Shown piece after piece: positions 24,292 through 35,704 of a stretch of DNA of 64,000 nucleotides; position 1 is the first letter of the stretch; each line of letters begins with the position of its first letter. The stretch lies in the NCBI GenBank assembly GCA_963978895.1, contig OZ022239.1:35742830-35806829 (forward strand), in the 5' to 3' direction. Position numbers and translations under genes: made by a program. This DNA is from Erpobdella octoculata. Its lineage: Eukaryota > Annelida > Clitellata > Hirudinida > Erpobdellidae. The notes under the pieces were generated by a model, which saw nothing but the letters and a program-made list of their open reading frames with translations, ran no database searches and was not told the origin of the DNA.

Positions 24292-24322
24292 CCTCCTTAA
24301 AGCTGTAGATACTCGGTTTCTG

Positions 24323-24339
24323 TTATATATATATATGTT

Positions 24340-24421
<82 letters not shown>
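24323..24421. repeat. (TA)n microsatellite
   Basis: Nearly uninterrupted TA dinucleotides directly upstream of the Penelope GIY-YIG segment. Confidence 0.95.
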
Positions 24422-24425
<4 letters not shown>

Positions 24426-25381
24426 TAACAATATTTCTAACTGTAAAAAGCATTTGCAACGGAAAAATGTTATCTACAGGTTCACATGTCCCTGTGATCA
24501 TGCAACATATATTGGCTCTACCCGAACGTCTTTATCACGAAGGTTGACTATGCATTTGCAAGGTGGAGGTATCATGAAGCATTTCTGTGAAAAACACCAT
24601 AAACCTAATACCAATAACTCATCAAATTCTTGTATAATTCCATTATATTATGCTAATCAGATGTCTAATAATTATATAATAGATGAAAAAGTGTTGAAAA
24701 ACATTGTGTATGATAATATTAAGGTTGTAAATAAAGATAATACACTCAAGTTACACATCTATTATAACAATGGAAAAACTCAATCTTTTAATTAAAAATA
24801 GTATAAATAATGTTTCTAGCCCTGTAGCACAAACCAACCTAGTGTACCAATTTTCGTGTCCGTTTCCACATGGTCAGGTGGAAAATTACATTGGTCATAC
24901 TAGAACTACTCTGTCTCGTAGATTGACTATGCATTGTCAAAGTGGTGCCATATACCAACATATGTCAACACAACATTCAATCAAACCATCACATAAATTT
25001 CTAATTGATAACACCAGTATACTAATGAAAGAAAATCAATTCATTAAGTTAAAATTAAAAGAAGCTTTAGCTATTAATAAATGTAAGCCTTTAATTAATA
25101 AACAATGGTATCCTTTTGATTTAACTCTTAAACTTTTTGGTTCTCTAAATAGTATTAAAACTAATAATAATAATAATAAATGTTTTAACTCATCTACAAC
25201 TTCTGTTAAAAATATGCATGTTAATAGTGCCAATGTTTCTTCAGGTATTTCTTCGTTGAATGAATGTTTTGTACCAGACGTTTGTGTTTCAAAGGTTATA
25301 GATAATGTATGTGATTCTTCTTCCAGTCACGTCCTTGAAGTTGACTGTAATTCCGTTGTTAAAGGCTTTACTAACTGATCT
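24421..25381 (+). mobile_element. Penelope-like element, 3' part with GIY-YIG endonuclease
   Basis: Two overlapping frames. The first (24,421-24,795) holds a GIY-YIG-like segment (VIYRFTCPCDHATYIGSTRT then LSRRLTMH) and the usual RT-to-endonuclease linker (LKLHIYYNNGKT). The second (24,770-25,378) holds another: LVYQFSCPFPHGQVENYIGH, TTLSRRLTMHCQ, and the downstream EALAINKCKPLINKQ block. GIY-YIG is the nicking endonuclease of Penelope-like retroelements. A -1 frameshift separates the two frames. No RT precedes it here, so this is the 3' remnant of a copy lying upstream of, and in tandem with, the next one. Confidence 0.85.
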
Positions 25382-25554
25382 TAATTATTTAGTTATTACT
25401 GTTATTATTATAATTATTTTAATTTAAATATTTTTTATGTTGTAACATTTGTATATAATGAATTTAAATTTTATTTAAATTGTATTTTAATTCCTTTCAA
25501 TTAGTTGTATCTTTTACCATTTAGTCACTGCATTTTATTTTTAAAAAGTTAAAC

Positions 25555-25598
25555 GGCTCTGATGATGGCAAAAAATTGCCGAAATAGATCTATTAGCC
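25555..25598 (+). ncRNA. Hammerhead ribozyme of a Penelope-like element
   Basis: The conserved core CTGATGA (25559-25565) and GAAA (25581-25584) are in the right order. Stem I pairs GGCT (25555-25558) with AGCC (25595-25598). Stem II is GGCAA/TTGCC closing an A-rich loop. Stem III is ATAG/CTAT with a minimal 2-nt loop. Predicted self-cleavage is after U25594. The very short stem III is what is described for hammerheads in the pseudo-LTR of Penelope-like elements. It lies exactly between the end of the upstream copy and the start of the next RT, as expected for a pseudo-LTR junction. Confidence 0.75.
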
Positions 25599-25607
25599 TA
25601 TAAGATT

Positions 25608-27190
25608 ATGGAGTTTGTGTTTGAGAATAAATTATTTTTAAACCGATTTAGAGTATTGGAAAAAATTAAAAATAAAATTGATTCAGCCAAGTGCGCCACT
25701 TTTTTCAATCGAGTTTGCCAAAGAACATATAGCGCCGAAGTATTCAAAAACTACTACTTGCTCGATTTCGGCTACAAATCGAAATGCAAAAGTTGAAGAT
25801 CTTCTACAATCTCAGATTGTGCAGAAAGAACGAGAACTTAAAGAATTACAGGCAAGGTACGCAGAAGAAATGTCTACAACCACAGAAGACAACTTTGGTA
25901 CAGACGTCCATAAATTCCTCCAACTTGTCAACGAACACTTTACGAAATCCGAACGTGTGAAGGAAGTTAAAATTGTTAAAAAACTTTCTCGATTGTATGG
26001 AGGTCTGTTACTATTTAAACAAAATTGTACTACATACGTTAATTTGTCCGATTATAAATTGTCTGACGATGAATGTGACTTTTTAATGCTCGGTTATAAT
26101 TATCATTTACGTAAACCTTATGATCAACTACACAAACAAACCGAACTTGAAATATTGTACAATGATATCTTAAATTTAGAAGCCAAAAATAAAATTACTG
26201 TAAAATCAACTTTGAAGCCTCTATTACTAGCTGAAGGTTATAAACATCGATGCTCAAATTTTAAGTCTACCTTACCTAAGAAGTTATTGAATGCTGCCTC
26301 TCAACTACGTAAAAATACTCAGATAATTATTCGTAAAGCTGACAAATCACCTACGTACGTCATTTTAAATCGTGACAATTATTTTTCCAAACTCAATACA
26401 ATTCTCTCTGACAGCTCTAAATTTCAAAAAGTGAAAGCTGATCCTACTGTTAAGATCAGATCTAAACTAAATAAGATCATTGCGACTCTTATTAAAAAGA
26501 AGATAACAATTTTTTCTAAAATAATAGGTGACTATAAACCTGGTTATATTTACGGTAATGTTAAAATACATAAGAAAGATAACTCATTAAGACCTATTAT
26601 TTCACAATGTCCTGCTGTTACTTATAATGTTGCTAAAGAAATTAATAAAATTATTTCTCCTTATTGTCCTTCTCAATATAGTCTTAAATCTTCTTATGAT
26701 TTTGTTGATCTTATTCATAGTAATGGAAGTTCTAATATAATTGCGTCTTTAGATGTTGAAAGTTTGTTTACCAACGTACCTGTTATAGACACTATAAATA
26801 TAATTTGTAAGTGTGTTTATTCACATCCTAGTATTCAACCTCCTCAAATCAGCCCTGAAAGAATTACTTTATATATGTACAACGCAATCTCCTTTTTTAT
26901 CACCTAATGGAGACTTATATGTACAAATTGACGGTGTAGCTATGGGGTCCCCGTTGGGCCCGACTTTCGCTAATTTTTATATGGGTGATCTTGAAGCACG
27001 TGTATTTGAAAATCACACCAAACCTTTTCTGTATTGCCGTTATGTTGATGATATATTTGTTTCAGTTGATAACTTAGAAGAACTATTTAAACTGAGAGAT
27101 GCATTTGTAAAAAATTCTAAACTACAATTTACTTATGAACTTGCTAATAATAAACATCAAATTCCTTTTTTGGATACTTTAGTTACAGCC
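25608..27190 (+). mobile_element. Penelope-like element, reverse transcriptase part (broken)
   Basis: The main frame 25,678-26,907 encodes the RT N-terminus and palm: ITVKSTLKPLLLAEGYKHR, IIIRKADKSPTYVILNRDNY (fingers), GYIYGNVKIHKKDNSLRPII, IASLDVESLFTNVPV (first catalytic Asp). After a frameshift near 26,880 the second frame (26,813-27,190) gives GVAMGSPLGPTFANFYM, YCRYVDDIFVSV (catalytic YVDD) and IPFLDTLVTA. The coding sequence is then cut at about 27,190 by Gypsy sequence, so thumb, linker and GIY-YIG of this copy are missing. Non-functional. Confidence 0.88.
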
Positions 27191-30100
27191 AAGAAATCCG
27201 GGGTTCACCCGTAAACAAAAATGTTTGTTTTCGCTGTGGAAAACCGGGACATTTTGCTGCCAACTGCAGAACTGATGATAAAAGTCCCAAAAGACTTTTC
27301 AGTAGAAAGCGAAGTCCAAGCTTAAAGAGGAGTCCAAGTCTGTCGTATAGACGACACGAAATACAGCAAGTCAAGACAATTCCCAGCAAGCGAACAATTA
27401 TAGCAGCCAATAGAAGATACACCACGGTGAAAATTTGGTGATGTCGAAATTAGGATGCAACTGGACTCCGGAGCCGATGTCACAATCATCAGTACAAAAA
27501 CTTGGGTGAAGATTGGTTCACCAAGGCTAGATAAGGCAACAACAAAAAATGGTGCTGTAAACGGTACTGAAATTCAAGTACTAGGTGAATTTCAAACCAA
27601 ATTTTCGTGCGCAGGATTCACAGGCAATGGACGCTGTTTTGTGGCCAAAAATACAACACAACCTCTAGGAATTGAATGGATGGATCAACTTCCACCAATG
27701 ATAAAAGCGTTTGATGCAATCTGTTGTTCTGTTGCAGGAAAGCCTTCGCAGGAAGAAAACAGTTTAGCTGTTCTTTTACAAACAGAGTTTCCAAATGTTT
27801 TCAAAGAAGAATTGGGCCATTGCAGTAAAACGAAGGCAAGATTGCTCCTTAAGTCAGAGTCTCAGCCAAAATTTTGCAGACCACGAAAAATACCTTTTGC
27901 TTACGAAGAAATAACCATTAGGGAATTTGAAAGACTAGTCAATGAAGGAGTTCTTAAAAGAGTTGAATACAGTCACTGGGCGGCACCGATTGTGGTTGTT
28001 CCAAAGAAAAGCGGAACGGTGCGAATCTGTGCTGATTTTAAAACAGGCCTTAACGACGCGCTTGAGATGCACCAACATCCACTTCCAACACCGGATGAAT
28101 TTTTTTTCAAAATTAAACCAAGGAGCTTGGTTTACTCAAGTAGATTTTGCTGATGCATATCTACAGTTGGAAATGGACAAATCGTCAAAAGAGCTCGTTA
28201 CGATCAACACTCCTAAAGGTCTATATCAGTACCAGAGACTTCCCTTTGGAGTAAAAAGTGCACCAGGTATTTTCCAGGAAACAATGGATAATTTAACTTC
28301 AGGGTTAAAAGGTTGTGCGGTTTACCTGGACGATGTAATTGTGACCGGCACAACATTGGAAGAACACAATATGAATGTTTTTGAACTATTCAAACGGATT
28401 TCAGATTTTGGATTTAGAGTCAAGATGGACAAGTGCTCTTTTGCCAAGAAAGAGATTTAATTTTTAGGTCATATTATTAGCAAAGAAGGCCGAAAACCAG
28501 ACCCAGAAAAAATAACAACAATTGTAGAAATGCCTCCACCAAAAGACAGAAAACAGTTAAAATCGTTTTTGGGTATGGTTAGTTACTATTCTGTTTTTGT
28601 ACCAAAGATGAGACAAATGAGAGGCCCACTAGATGACTTGGAAAAAATGAAAACTTTGAATGATTAAGAGTACACCAGGAATCTCTCTCAAGTCTTAAAA
28701 AGGTGTTACAATCAAATTTATTGCTGACGCATTATGATCCCAAAAGAGACATCGTAATAGCTGCTGATGCATGTGAATACGGAATTGGAGCAGTGATTTC
28801 ACACCGATTTCTTAAGGGAACAGAAAAAACAGTCGCTCATGCAGGCCGTGCGCTGACCCAAGCAGAAAAGAATTACGGCCAAATAGAAAAAGAAGCTTTA
28901 GCCCTAGTTTTTGCAGTAAGAAAATTCCATAGATTTGTTTATGGAAGGCGGTTTCCGCCTTTGACCGATCACAAGCCTCTCTTATCAGTATTTGGTTCAA
29001 AGAAAATAATATCCGCACACGCTGCAAACAGACTGCAGAGATGGGAACTGATACTCTTAGATTATGATTTTGAGATCCAATATCGACGAACAGCAAATTT
29101 TGGTCAAGCTGATGCTTTATCAAGATTCATTGATTCCACAAAAACAACAGGAAATGAGGATTTGATAATAGCAGGTGTAAACGAAGACATCACAATGATA
29201 CAAGAGGATACGATGAGACAATCACCTGTTAGTAAGAAAGATATTCAAATTATGACAAAAGAAGACTCTGAACTCAGAGAGTTAAGTGAGATCATTAAAA
29301 AGGGATTTTGGCCAAAAGTTAAACCTGGATCAAACTGGAATGCATTCCAAAGTAAAGCAACTGATTTGACTTTACATGATGGCATTCTATTTATGGGTGT
29401 AAGAGCAGTAATTAAAAAAAACTGCAACAGCGTATATTGAGGATGCTACATCAGGGTCATCCAGGAATTACGAGAATGAAAATGCTGGCCAGACAGTCGG
29501 TGTATTGGCATGGAATCGATAGAGATATTGAAAGTATGGTGAAAACCTGTGATGCATGTCAAAAAGCAGCTAAAATGCCTATAAAAAACACGTTGTCACC
29601 ATGGCCTGAACCATCACAGGTCTGGCAGAGAATTCACATTGATTTTGCGGGACCAATGGAGAATTCAATGTTTCTGGTTGTTGTGGACGCATATTCAAAA
29701 TGGCCAGAAATAATACAAATGAGTGCGGCTACCTCAACAACGACAATTCGCGAGCTGAACAGAATGTTTGCTCGGTATGGATTTCCCAAGACATTGGTAT
29801 CAGATAACGGAACACAATTTACTTCTATGGAATTTGAAAGATTTTGTCAGTCAAAATTTATCAGTCATCCGAATACCTCCCTTTCATCCACAAAGTAATG
29901 GTCAAGCTGAAAGATTTGCTGATACTTTCAAAAGAACCATACAAAAGCTAAAAGGTGAAGGAATTACCGAGGAATTGGGGCAAAAGTTTTTATTGTGTTA
30001 TAGATCTACACCATGCCCATCTAGTCCACATCAAAAATCTCCCGCAGAAAATTTTTGGGGAAACAAATTAGAACACCACTATCAGACTTACAACTAAGTA

Positions 30101-30933
30101 CTAAAAAAGACGAAAAGTATTCAGAAAAAAAATCTTGCATGAAGAGACAGTTTGACAAAAGGAATGGGACACAACCAAGACTTTTTAAAGAGCAAGATAC
30201 GTTGTACGCTAGAGATTATAAAAATCCAAACCATCCTAGATGGATACCAGGGAAGATTTTAAAAGAATTGGAAAAACGGTTTATGAAGTAGAGATTGACA
30301 GAAGGATTACAAAAAAGCATACAAATCAATTAAGACCAAGGAATTTAGATTGGGCACTTAAAGAAATGTTTGAGACATTCGACATGCCAGTACCCCTTCA
30401 AGATAAAAGTGATGGAGAGAAACCCCAGTAAGAATTGTGCTCCCAGGAGAGGAAGAGATGTTGAAACCAGACATAAACGCAACCCCTCTGGTTACGGAGA
30501 ATGAGGATGGAGAGAATAGACAAGGAGACCATGTTCCGAGTCATATGGATAATGAAGCCAATGCGGAGGAGTTGACACACATTCCAACAGGCATAGAACG
30601 GAGGCAAGACCTAAACGTTATTGCAACCCTCCAAAACGGATAGTACTGGAACTCAGTAGAAAATCATATGATTTTCTATAAAGAGAAGGTTATATATATG
30701 TTTGTATATATATATATGTATGTGTATATATATATATATGTATATATGTATGTATATATATATATATGTATATATATACACGTTTTATTCTATTTCCTAG
30801 TTAGTCATTTCATAAAAAACAAAGCTTATATAATCTCATTAATAATTAACAAAGATCTAATAAGTGTTTAGAAACCAAAATAGTTAGATTATAATTATTA
30901 TCATTTAATTAGAATAATAAAGATATAACAGTT
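27191..30933 (+). mobile_element. Ty3/Gypsy LTR retrotransposon, 5'-truncated and broken
   Basis: Starts abruptly in the gag nucleocapsid knuckle (CFRCGKPGHFAANC, 27,226-27,267). Then follow an aspartic protease (MQLDSGADVTIIS, 27,455), RT (FADAYLQLEMDKSSKELV, PFGVKSAPGIFQ, catalytic AVYLDDVIV near 28,320), RNase H (28,703-29,120: IVIAADACEYGIGAVISH, NYGQIEKEALALVFAVRKF), and integrase with an HHCC finger (GHPGITRMKMLARQSVYWHG, CDACQ) and a DDE core (IHIDFAGPM, LVSDNGTQFTS, HPQSNGQAERF). Domain order PR-RT-RH-IN is Gypsy type. Frameshifts or stops occur near 28,110-28,150 (a T-run), 28,460, 28,667, 29,440, 29,870 and 30,090. The 5' LTR and most of gag are missing; the 3' LTR may lie within 30,640-30,930 but is not proven. 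Confidence 0.9.
30685..30785. repeat. TA-rich (TATG/TA) tract
   Basis: Degenerate TATATATG repeats in the presumed Gypsy 3' region. Confidence 0.8.
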
Positions 30934-30982
30934 TCTCATTCTGAAACATAACCATAAAACATTATTAAGTAGTGATTAATAT
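30934..30982 (+). repeat. 49-bp direct repeat, right copy
   Basis: Identical to 24243-24291, immediately after the end of the Gypsy-derived segment (which closes ...AAAGATATAACA at 30930). Confidence 0.9.
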
Positions 30983-31133
30983 GTATATGTCGTGAATATA
31001 TTAAACAATTTCATTCTATTACATTGAAATTTTGATCAATAATGAACCTCAACACATTTATGAAAATTTAAACATTCTGCAATACTGAATGACTATGGCC
31101 ATTCAGTACAACCTTACAGTGGTTATTCAGTAC

Positions 31134-31958
31134 GAACCACAAAAACCCATGGCTCAGCTCAATAGCCTCGACTCAATTTTTAAAGATTAACTATATAACA
31201 CAGAAAATATCATGCGTGGTTGCACTTTCCCAAATTTTACGGAGTAAATATTATTTTACACACACTATACTGTAAAACCAGGACTGTTTGTGGGTTTATT
31301 TTTAAATATTTAATAACCTCATGTTCTTCATGGTTGAGCGACTTTCTCGAGCTATTAATAACGTTCACCTGTTGTTTTAGGTGCTATACTATGGAAATTC
31401 CCAAGAACCAGACGCAATTAACTTGGAAAATCTTATGCATGGTCCGCATGGTTTTACCTCCTCGAGCCTTACTGGTACAAAACCGCGACGAGGAACTCAG
31501 ATTAATTGCATGCTGCTTACTGCGGCTTCGTTTGCATACGTTTGTTGCTAAATAGGTGGGGTAGCGAAAACGGTATCCTTCCCAGGTGCCATGTTTTGGG
31601 GCAAAGGCAAAAGGAAGGACAGCAATTTCACAAAATTTTAGTCATTTTTTGAACATGTAAAACATTTAAATTAACAAATTGTATTTTTAAACTATTTCTT
31701 GGAAAAGCGGCTCACCAAGCCCCGTATATGACTCGGGTGTCTTCGGTCTCCTCGGTTTTGGTCGTCCAATTGGGAAAGACAGTGGGAGTTGTGAGCGCAT
31801 TTTTTATACCTTGCCACCGGGCGCCAGATACCCTCGCTACGCCACTGTGTTAAATCATGCAACAAACAATATATTTTAAGATGTGCATTTTTGTGATGTT
31901 CTGGCTATATCCAACAGCGTCCGAAAATGTAGGCGCGTGATTAAGTTTCCTTTAAAAC
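31134..31958. other. Non-coding stretch
   Basis: No gene supported; the 111-codon open frame at 31,220-31,555 lacks recognisable features. Confidence 0.4.
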
Positions 31959-31959
31959 T

Positions 31960-32110
31960 ACTCAAGTGAAGCCGCGGTGTACATATTAGAGTACTGCACG
32001 GGCCGATTTTTCGTGACCAGACCCGTCGGCAACTCGGCCCAGACTGGCTCGTTTCATAAGCCAAAGTTTCAGGCCGGCCCGTGCCATACTGTATTGGCCT
32101 ACACATGATA
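31960..32110 (-). repeat. GGGCCGGGCC-type repeat, inverted copy
   Basis: AGTACTGCACGGGCCGATTT, GGCCGGCCCGTGCC and a GAAGCCGCGG end mirror the repeat at about 46,900-47,250 in the opposite orientation. Confidence 0.6.
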
Positions 32111-32200
32111 GGGTCTACTTTTAATTAGCTCAACCCACCTGAAACATTTACACGACCTACCACACGACAGAATGTTTTTATTTAGTTACGACGGCAACTG

Positions 32201-32202
<2 letters not shown>

Positions 32203-32282
<80 letters not shown>
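32203..32282. repeat. (TA)n microsatellite
   Basis: Uninterrupted TA dinucleotides ending in AAAAGAACATG, the start of the ~165-bp repeat family. Confidence 0.95.
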
Positions 32283-32287
<5 letters not shown>

Positions 32288-32906
32288 ACATGTCCAGACT
32301 GACTGATAATCAACGCCGAGCTCAAACGCCTCATCCTAGGAACGTGAAATTTGGAACCTATATTACTTTTATAGCGTAAACATCCGCTAAGAAAGGATTT
32401 TTGAAAATTTTGCTCCTGAGGGGAAAAAACTGGAAAACAAACTTTTTTCTAAAACAATGTATATCTCAAAAACCAAAAATGAGGAGATTTTGAAATTTGG
32501 TATATAGATTTTTTTTGAAAAATAAAAAGATACGTGTTTCACCATTTTTTGAAAATTCGGTTTCCCGGACCTCAAATGTGGGTTGGAAAATTGGGTTATT
32601 TGGTTTTTAAAGTAGCTTCTACTCAAAAACTGTTAATGCTACAGGAGTAAAAATTAGTATTTAGTTTCTACTCCAAAAATAATGAAATACGTGTTTTAGC
32701 ATTTTTTGAAAATTTGGTTTCTAGGATCAAATGTGGGGTGGAAAATAGGGCTAATTGTCTTTTATAGTAATTGCTACTCAAAAACAGTAAATACCACAGA
32801 TGTAAAAATTATTATTTAGTTTCTTTTCTAAAAATAAAGATATACGTGTTTCACCATTTTTTACAAATTTGGTTTCCCGGACATCAAATGTGGGTTGGAA
32901 AATTGG
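32281..32906. repeat. ~165-bp tandem repeat element, copy 2
   Basis: Same start (AAAAGAACATGTCC, CAACGCCGAGCTCAAACGCC) and monomers as 10,905-11,985, here about 3.5 monomers. It is cut off at TTGGAAAATTGG by the LINE fragment. Confidence 0.75.
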
Positions 32907-33939
32907 CAAGGCTCAGTACTTGGGCCTCTATTGTTTTGCTCTATATAAATGACCTCCCTGACAAATTATCTCAACACATCAAGCTTTTTGCAGATGATAG
33001 TAAAATCATTGGGATTATCAAATCTGTGGAAGACTGTATCAGACTCCAAAACGATATAGATGAGGCAGTCCAGTGGTCACACAAATGGTTGATGCCATTC
33101 AACATTGACAAATGCAAAGTTATGCACGCTGGATTGAACCAATCAGAAATCAAAATTTATTTATTCTATGTTAGACCCAGATGGAAATAGAAAAAATTTA
33201 GAAGTAACGACAGTCGAACGAGATCTTGGTGTTCTAGTATCGGATGATCTCAAAGCAAGGTCTCAAGTGAATGCAGCGGCTGCCTTGGCTAATAGAACTC
33301 TTGGTAGACTTAAAAAATTATTCCGAAGTCGTAGTCTCCATCTTTGGAAAACATTATACAAGGCCTACATTCGACCACACCTCGAATATGCAGTTCAAGT
33401 TTGGTCTCCTCATCTAAGCCGGGACACAGAGTTACAAAAATAATTACAACAATCAAACATTTACCATACTTAGAAAGACTACAGAAGCTTGGAATTACCA
33501 CGCTTGAAGAACGTAGGGTTAGAGGCGATTTGATCCAACAATACAAAATACTGGCTCATATTGATGAAGTGGATTTTTTGTATTGCAAAAACATCCCACA
33601 TGGCAAACTAACAGATCCTATTGTTTGAGAGGTCACAACTGCCTTCTTTTACCACAAAGAATTAAAGGATGTGAAGAGCGAAAACACTTTTTCACAAATC
33701 GAGTAGCTTTCAGCTGGAACTCCTTGACGCAGGAAGCAGTGGACGCATGTTCGGTGAATGCCTTCAAAGGTCAACTCGCTCTACTTTGATTGCAGTATGA
33801 CTCGTCAGCACAGAGGGGCCTGATGCAGCACCTCTTCATCAATCATACATGCTATTATAATGACTATTTAATTCTTATTGTTTTTTTTGTGATTTTGAAT
33901 GTATGTATTGATAACTGAATAAACAAACTCAAAGTCAAA

Positions 33940-33942
<3 letters not shown>
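32907..33942 (+). mobile_element. LINE reverse-transcriptase fragment, copy A (5'-truncated)
   Basis: The RT palm end and C-terminal region of a CR1/Jockey-like [24 protein letters not shown] (catalytic FADD), [51 protein letters not shown]. Nearly identical to 47,733-48,811, but with one T lost near 32,936 and a deletion of about 27 nt near 33,425 that shift the frame. It ends ATAAACAAACTCAAAGTCAAACTC against an AT microsatellite. Truncated and dead. Confidence 0.88.

Positions 33943-34029
<87 letters not shown>
33943..34029. repeat. (AT)n microsatellite
   Basis: Uninterrupted AT tract after LINE copy A, mirrored by the tract after copy B (48,812-48,937). Confidence 0.95.
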
Positions 34030-34031
<2 letters not shown>

Positions 34032-34169
34032 ACCTTAAACCTATAAATATCTATGGGTAAGCCCATTCACGATTACAAACAACCACGAGAGACCGGTGGT
34101 GGATAAATGCAAAGCTGTAAATTTAAGGAAGTGATATAAGCAATTTTTAGAAACGGCGACACAACCACG

Positions 34170-35042
34170 ATGTCTGGTGACTTGATTCAGCTTAACGTTA
34201 TATGTAATAAAGGCAAAAAGACTCCAATTCTGGTGAACCTAGTAAGTGTTCGAATTTCGTTACGTCGAGTTAACTTACCGGACCGCACCGGCATTCACCG
34301 TGTCCCACCGGATCACACGGACTTTACCGTGTCTCACCGGATCCCACCGGACCTTACCGGATCACACCGGACTTTAACGTGCCTCACCGGATCACAGTTT
34401 GGAACGGAGCGCTCTGCACGTCTTGTCGTAAAGAACGTTATAGAAATCGATGGATTAATTGATGCTTATGCCGTGTATGCAATCTTTTATAACTTATGAT
34501 GATTTACAATTATTTCTTGAACAGGCAACCAGAATTCGGGATTTGTTCGGTATTGTGAGTCAAAAGTGTGGCTTGAGCGTCGGTACAGATGAATTTCAGC
34601 TAATATATCAAGGTACATTACATTCATTAATTTTCACGTTTTCTTTGCGAATAAAGAATTGATAAATGCAGTATAATTCCGTTATATTGAAACTCATGGG
34701 ACCATCAAAATTACTTTGATACAACGAAGTTTCGATTTAGCAGAGTACATTACAGCAGTTTCGATAGAAGCGAATTTGAATGAACGTGATTATACTGAAT
34801 TATTATTATTGTTGCGCTTTTGCGACTTTTATTTTGTAAATAAGCGCTATATAAAAAACCTGTATAATAATATTATAATAGTGATGATTATAATAATTAT
34901 ACTGAGCTCTGCTCAATAATTATTTTTAGGGTTGGAACTGAACAATACGGGTACCATGACCCTTAGAGATTATGGCATGCAGAGCAACAGCCCGCTAGTT
35001 ATGGTCGTCAAAATGCTAGGAGGTCAGATGGAAATCAGTTGA
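34170..35042 (+). CDS. Ubiquitin-like protein 1, three exons
   Basis: Exons 34170-34241, 34525-34612, 34930-35042; phases match and encode 90 aa. The whole product is one ubiquitin-like beta-grasp domain: MSGDLIQLNV at the start, a central IVSQKCGLSV helix, LIYQG (equivalent to ubiquitin's LIFAG), and a C-terminus VVKMLGGQMEIS. A di-glycine followed by a five-residue tail is what an unprocessed ubiquitin-like modifier looks like, but the residues before GG are Met-Leu instead of the Arg/basic residue seen in the paralogue at 49,288, so conjugation is doubtful. An acceptor-like TTTTTAG just before the start suggests a 5' UTR intron. About 58% identical to its paralogue with the same intron positions. 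The first intron contains a CACCGGA-rich minisatellite. It does not match ubiquitin, NEDD8 or SUMO closely. Confidence 0.8.
34270..34398. repeat. CACCGGATCACACCGGAC minisatellite in an intron
   Basis: About eight imperfect units built on CACCGGAY...CCG inside intron 1 of the ubiquitin-like gene. Confidence 0.8.
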
Positions 35043-35704
35043 CATTTCGAGTACTTCCTGTTTTTCTTATTTGTATTTACTTTTACATATATCACACAGA
35101 AAAAAGTTAACTTTTTGTTTTATTTGTGTTTTTGTTTGTTAACAATTTATAAATTCAGAAAATTGTGAATTTCTTGGATAATACAGTTGTTTTCTTCTTC
35201 TCATATCACAAATTTCATCAATGTTTCTCAAATTTATCAAGCATAACCTAGATTCATCTATTCAAATATTTTGCTGCCAATTTGTGAAAAAATATCAAAA
35301 AACTGCTTATCCTGTTTAAAATTTTGTTTTATTAGAAAATTTTGCATGCCAATCACCAAATTTTCTTCAGCGTTTTTTCAATGTTTAAAAGCAGTAGAGT
35401 AGCGCAGAAGGAACAATAACTGACTTCGTTTGCTGGTTCCCTTCAAACCACGGGAATTCCAAATTTCAGAACTTTTCTTACCCATGGTTCAACTACGCAG
35501 ATACACGGTGCATGACTAGCATACCATGTGTGGAGCATAAATTTTATCTTGGTCACCAAGTTTTATACCAAAACTCACCAGGAATTAACACAGGTGAGGC
35601 AGTACAGTTGGCCTTTGAGGCAACTACTTTTTAAATAAAAGTACTCATTGTCGGGAGGAGGTGGGGCTAGGTCGTGAGTTACTCTCTTAAAAAATTATAT
35701 ATTA
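35043..35704. other. 3' flank of ubiquitin-like gene 1
   Basis: The part to about 35,400 aligns loosely with the 3' flank of the second ubiquitin-like gene (about 50,030-50,260: ATTTTRCTGCCA, TTTTATTAG, CAATCA), evidence that both came from one duplication. Confidence 0.5.

Larger units (their letters stand above)
23294..31133. mobile_element. Probable pogo-derived DNA transposon carrying nested retroelements
   Basis: The left tip GTACTGAATGGCCAC (23294-23308) pairs with the inverted GTGGTTATTCAGTAC (31119-31133), 13 of 15 bases. Further copies of the motif lie just inside each end: 23488-23501 (inverted), 23510-23524, 23531-23545 and 31096-31109 (inverted). A minus-strand transposase remnant (23,640-24,226) sits inside the left end. 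The middle (24,292-30,933) is foreign retroelement sequence. The exact outer borders and target duplication are not resolved. Confidence 0.5.
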
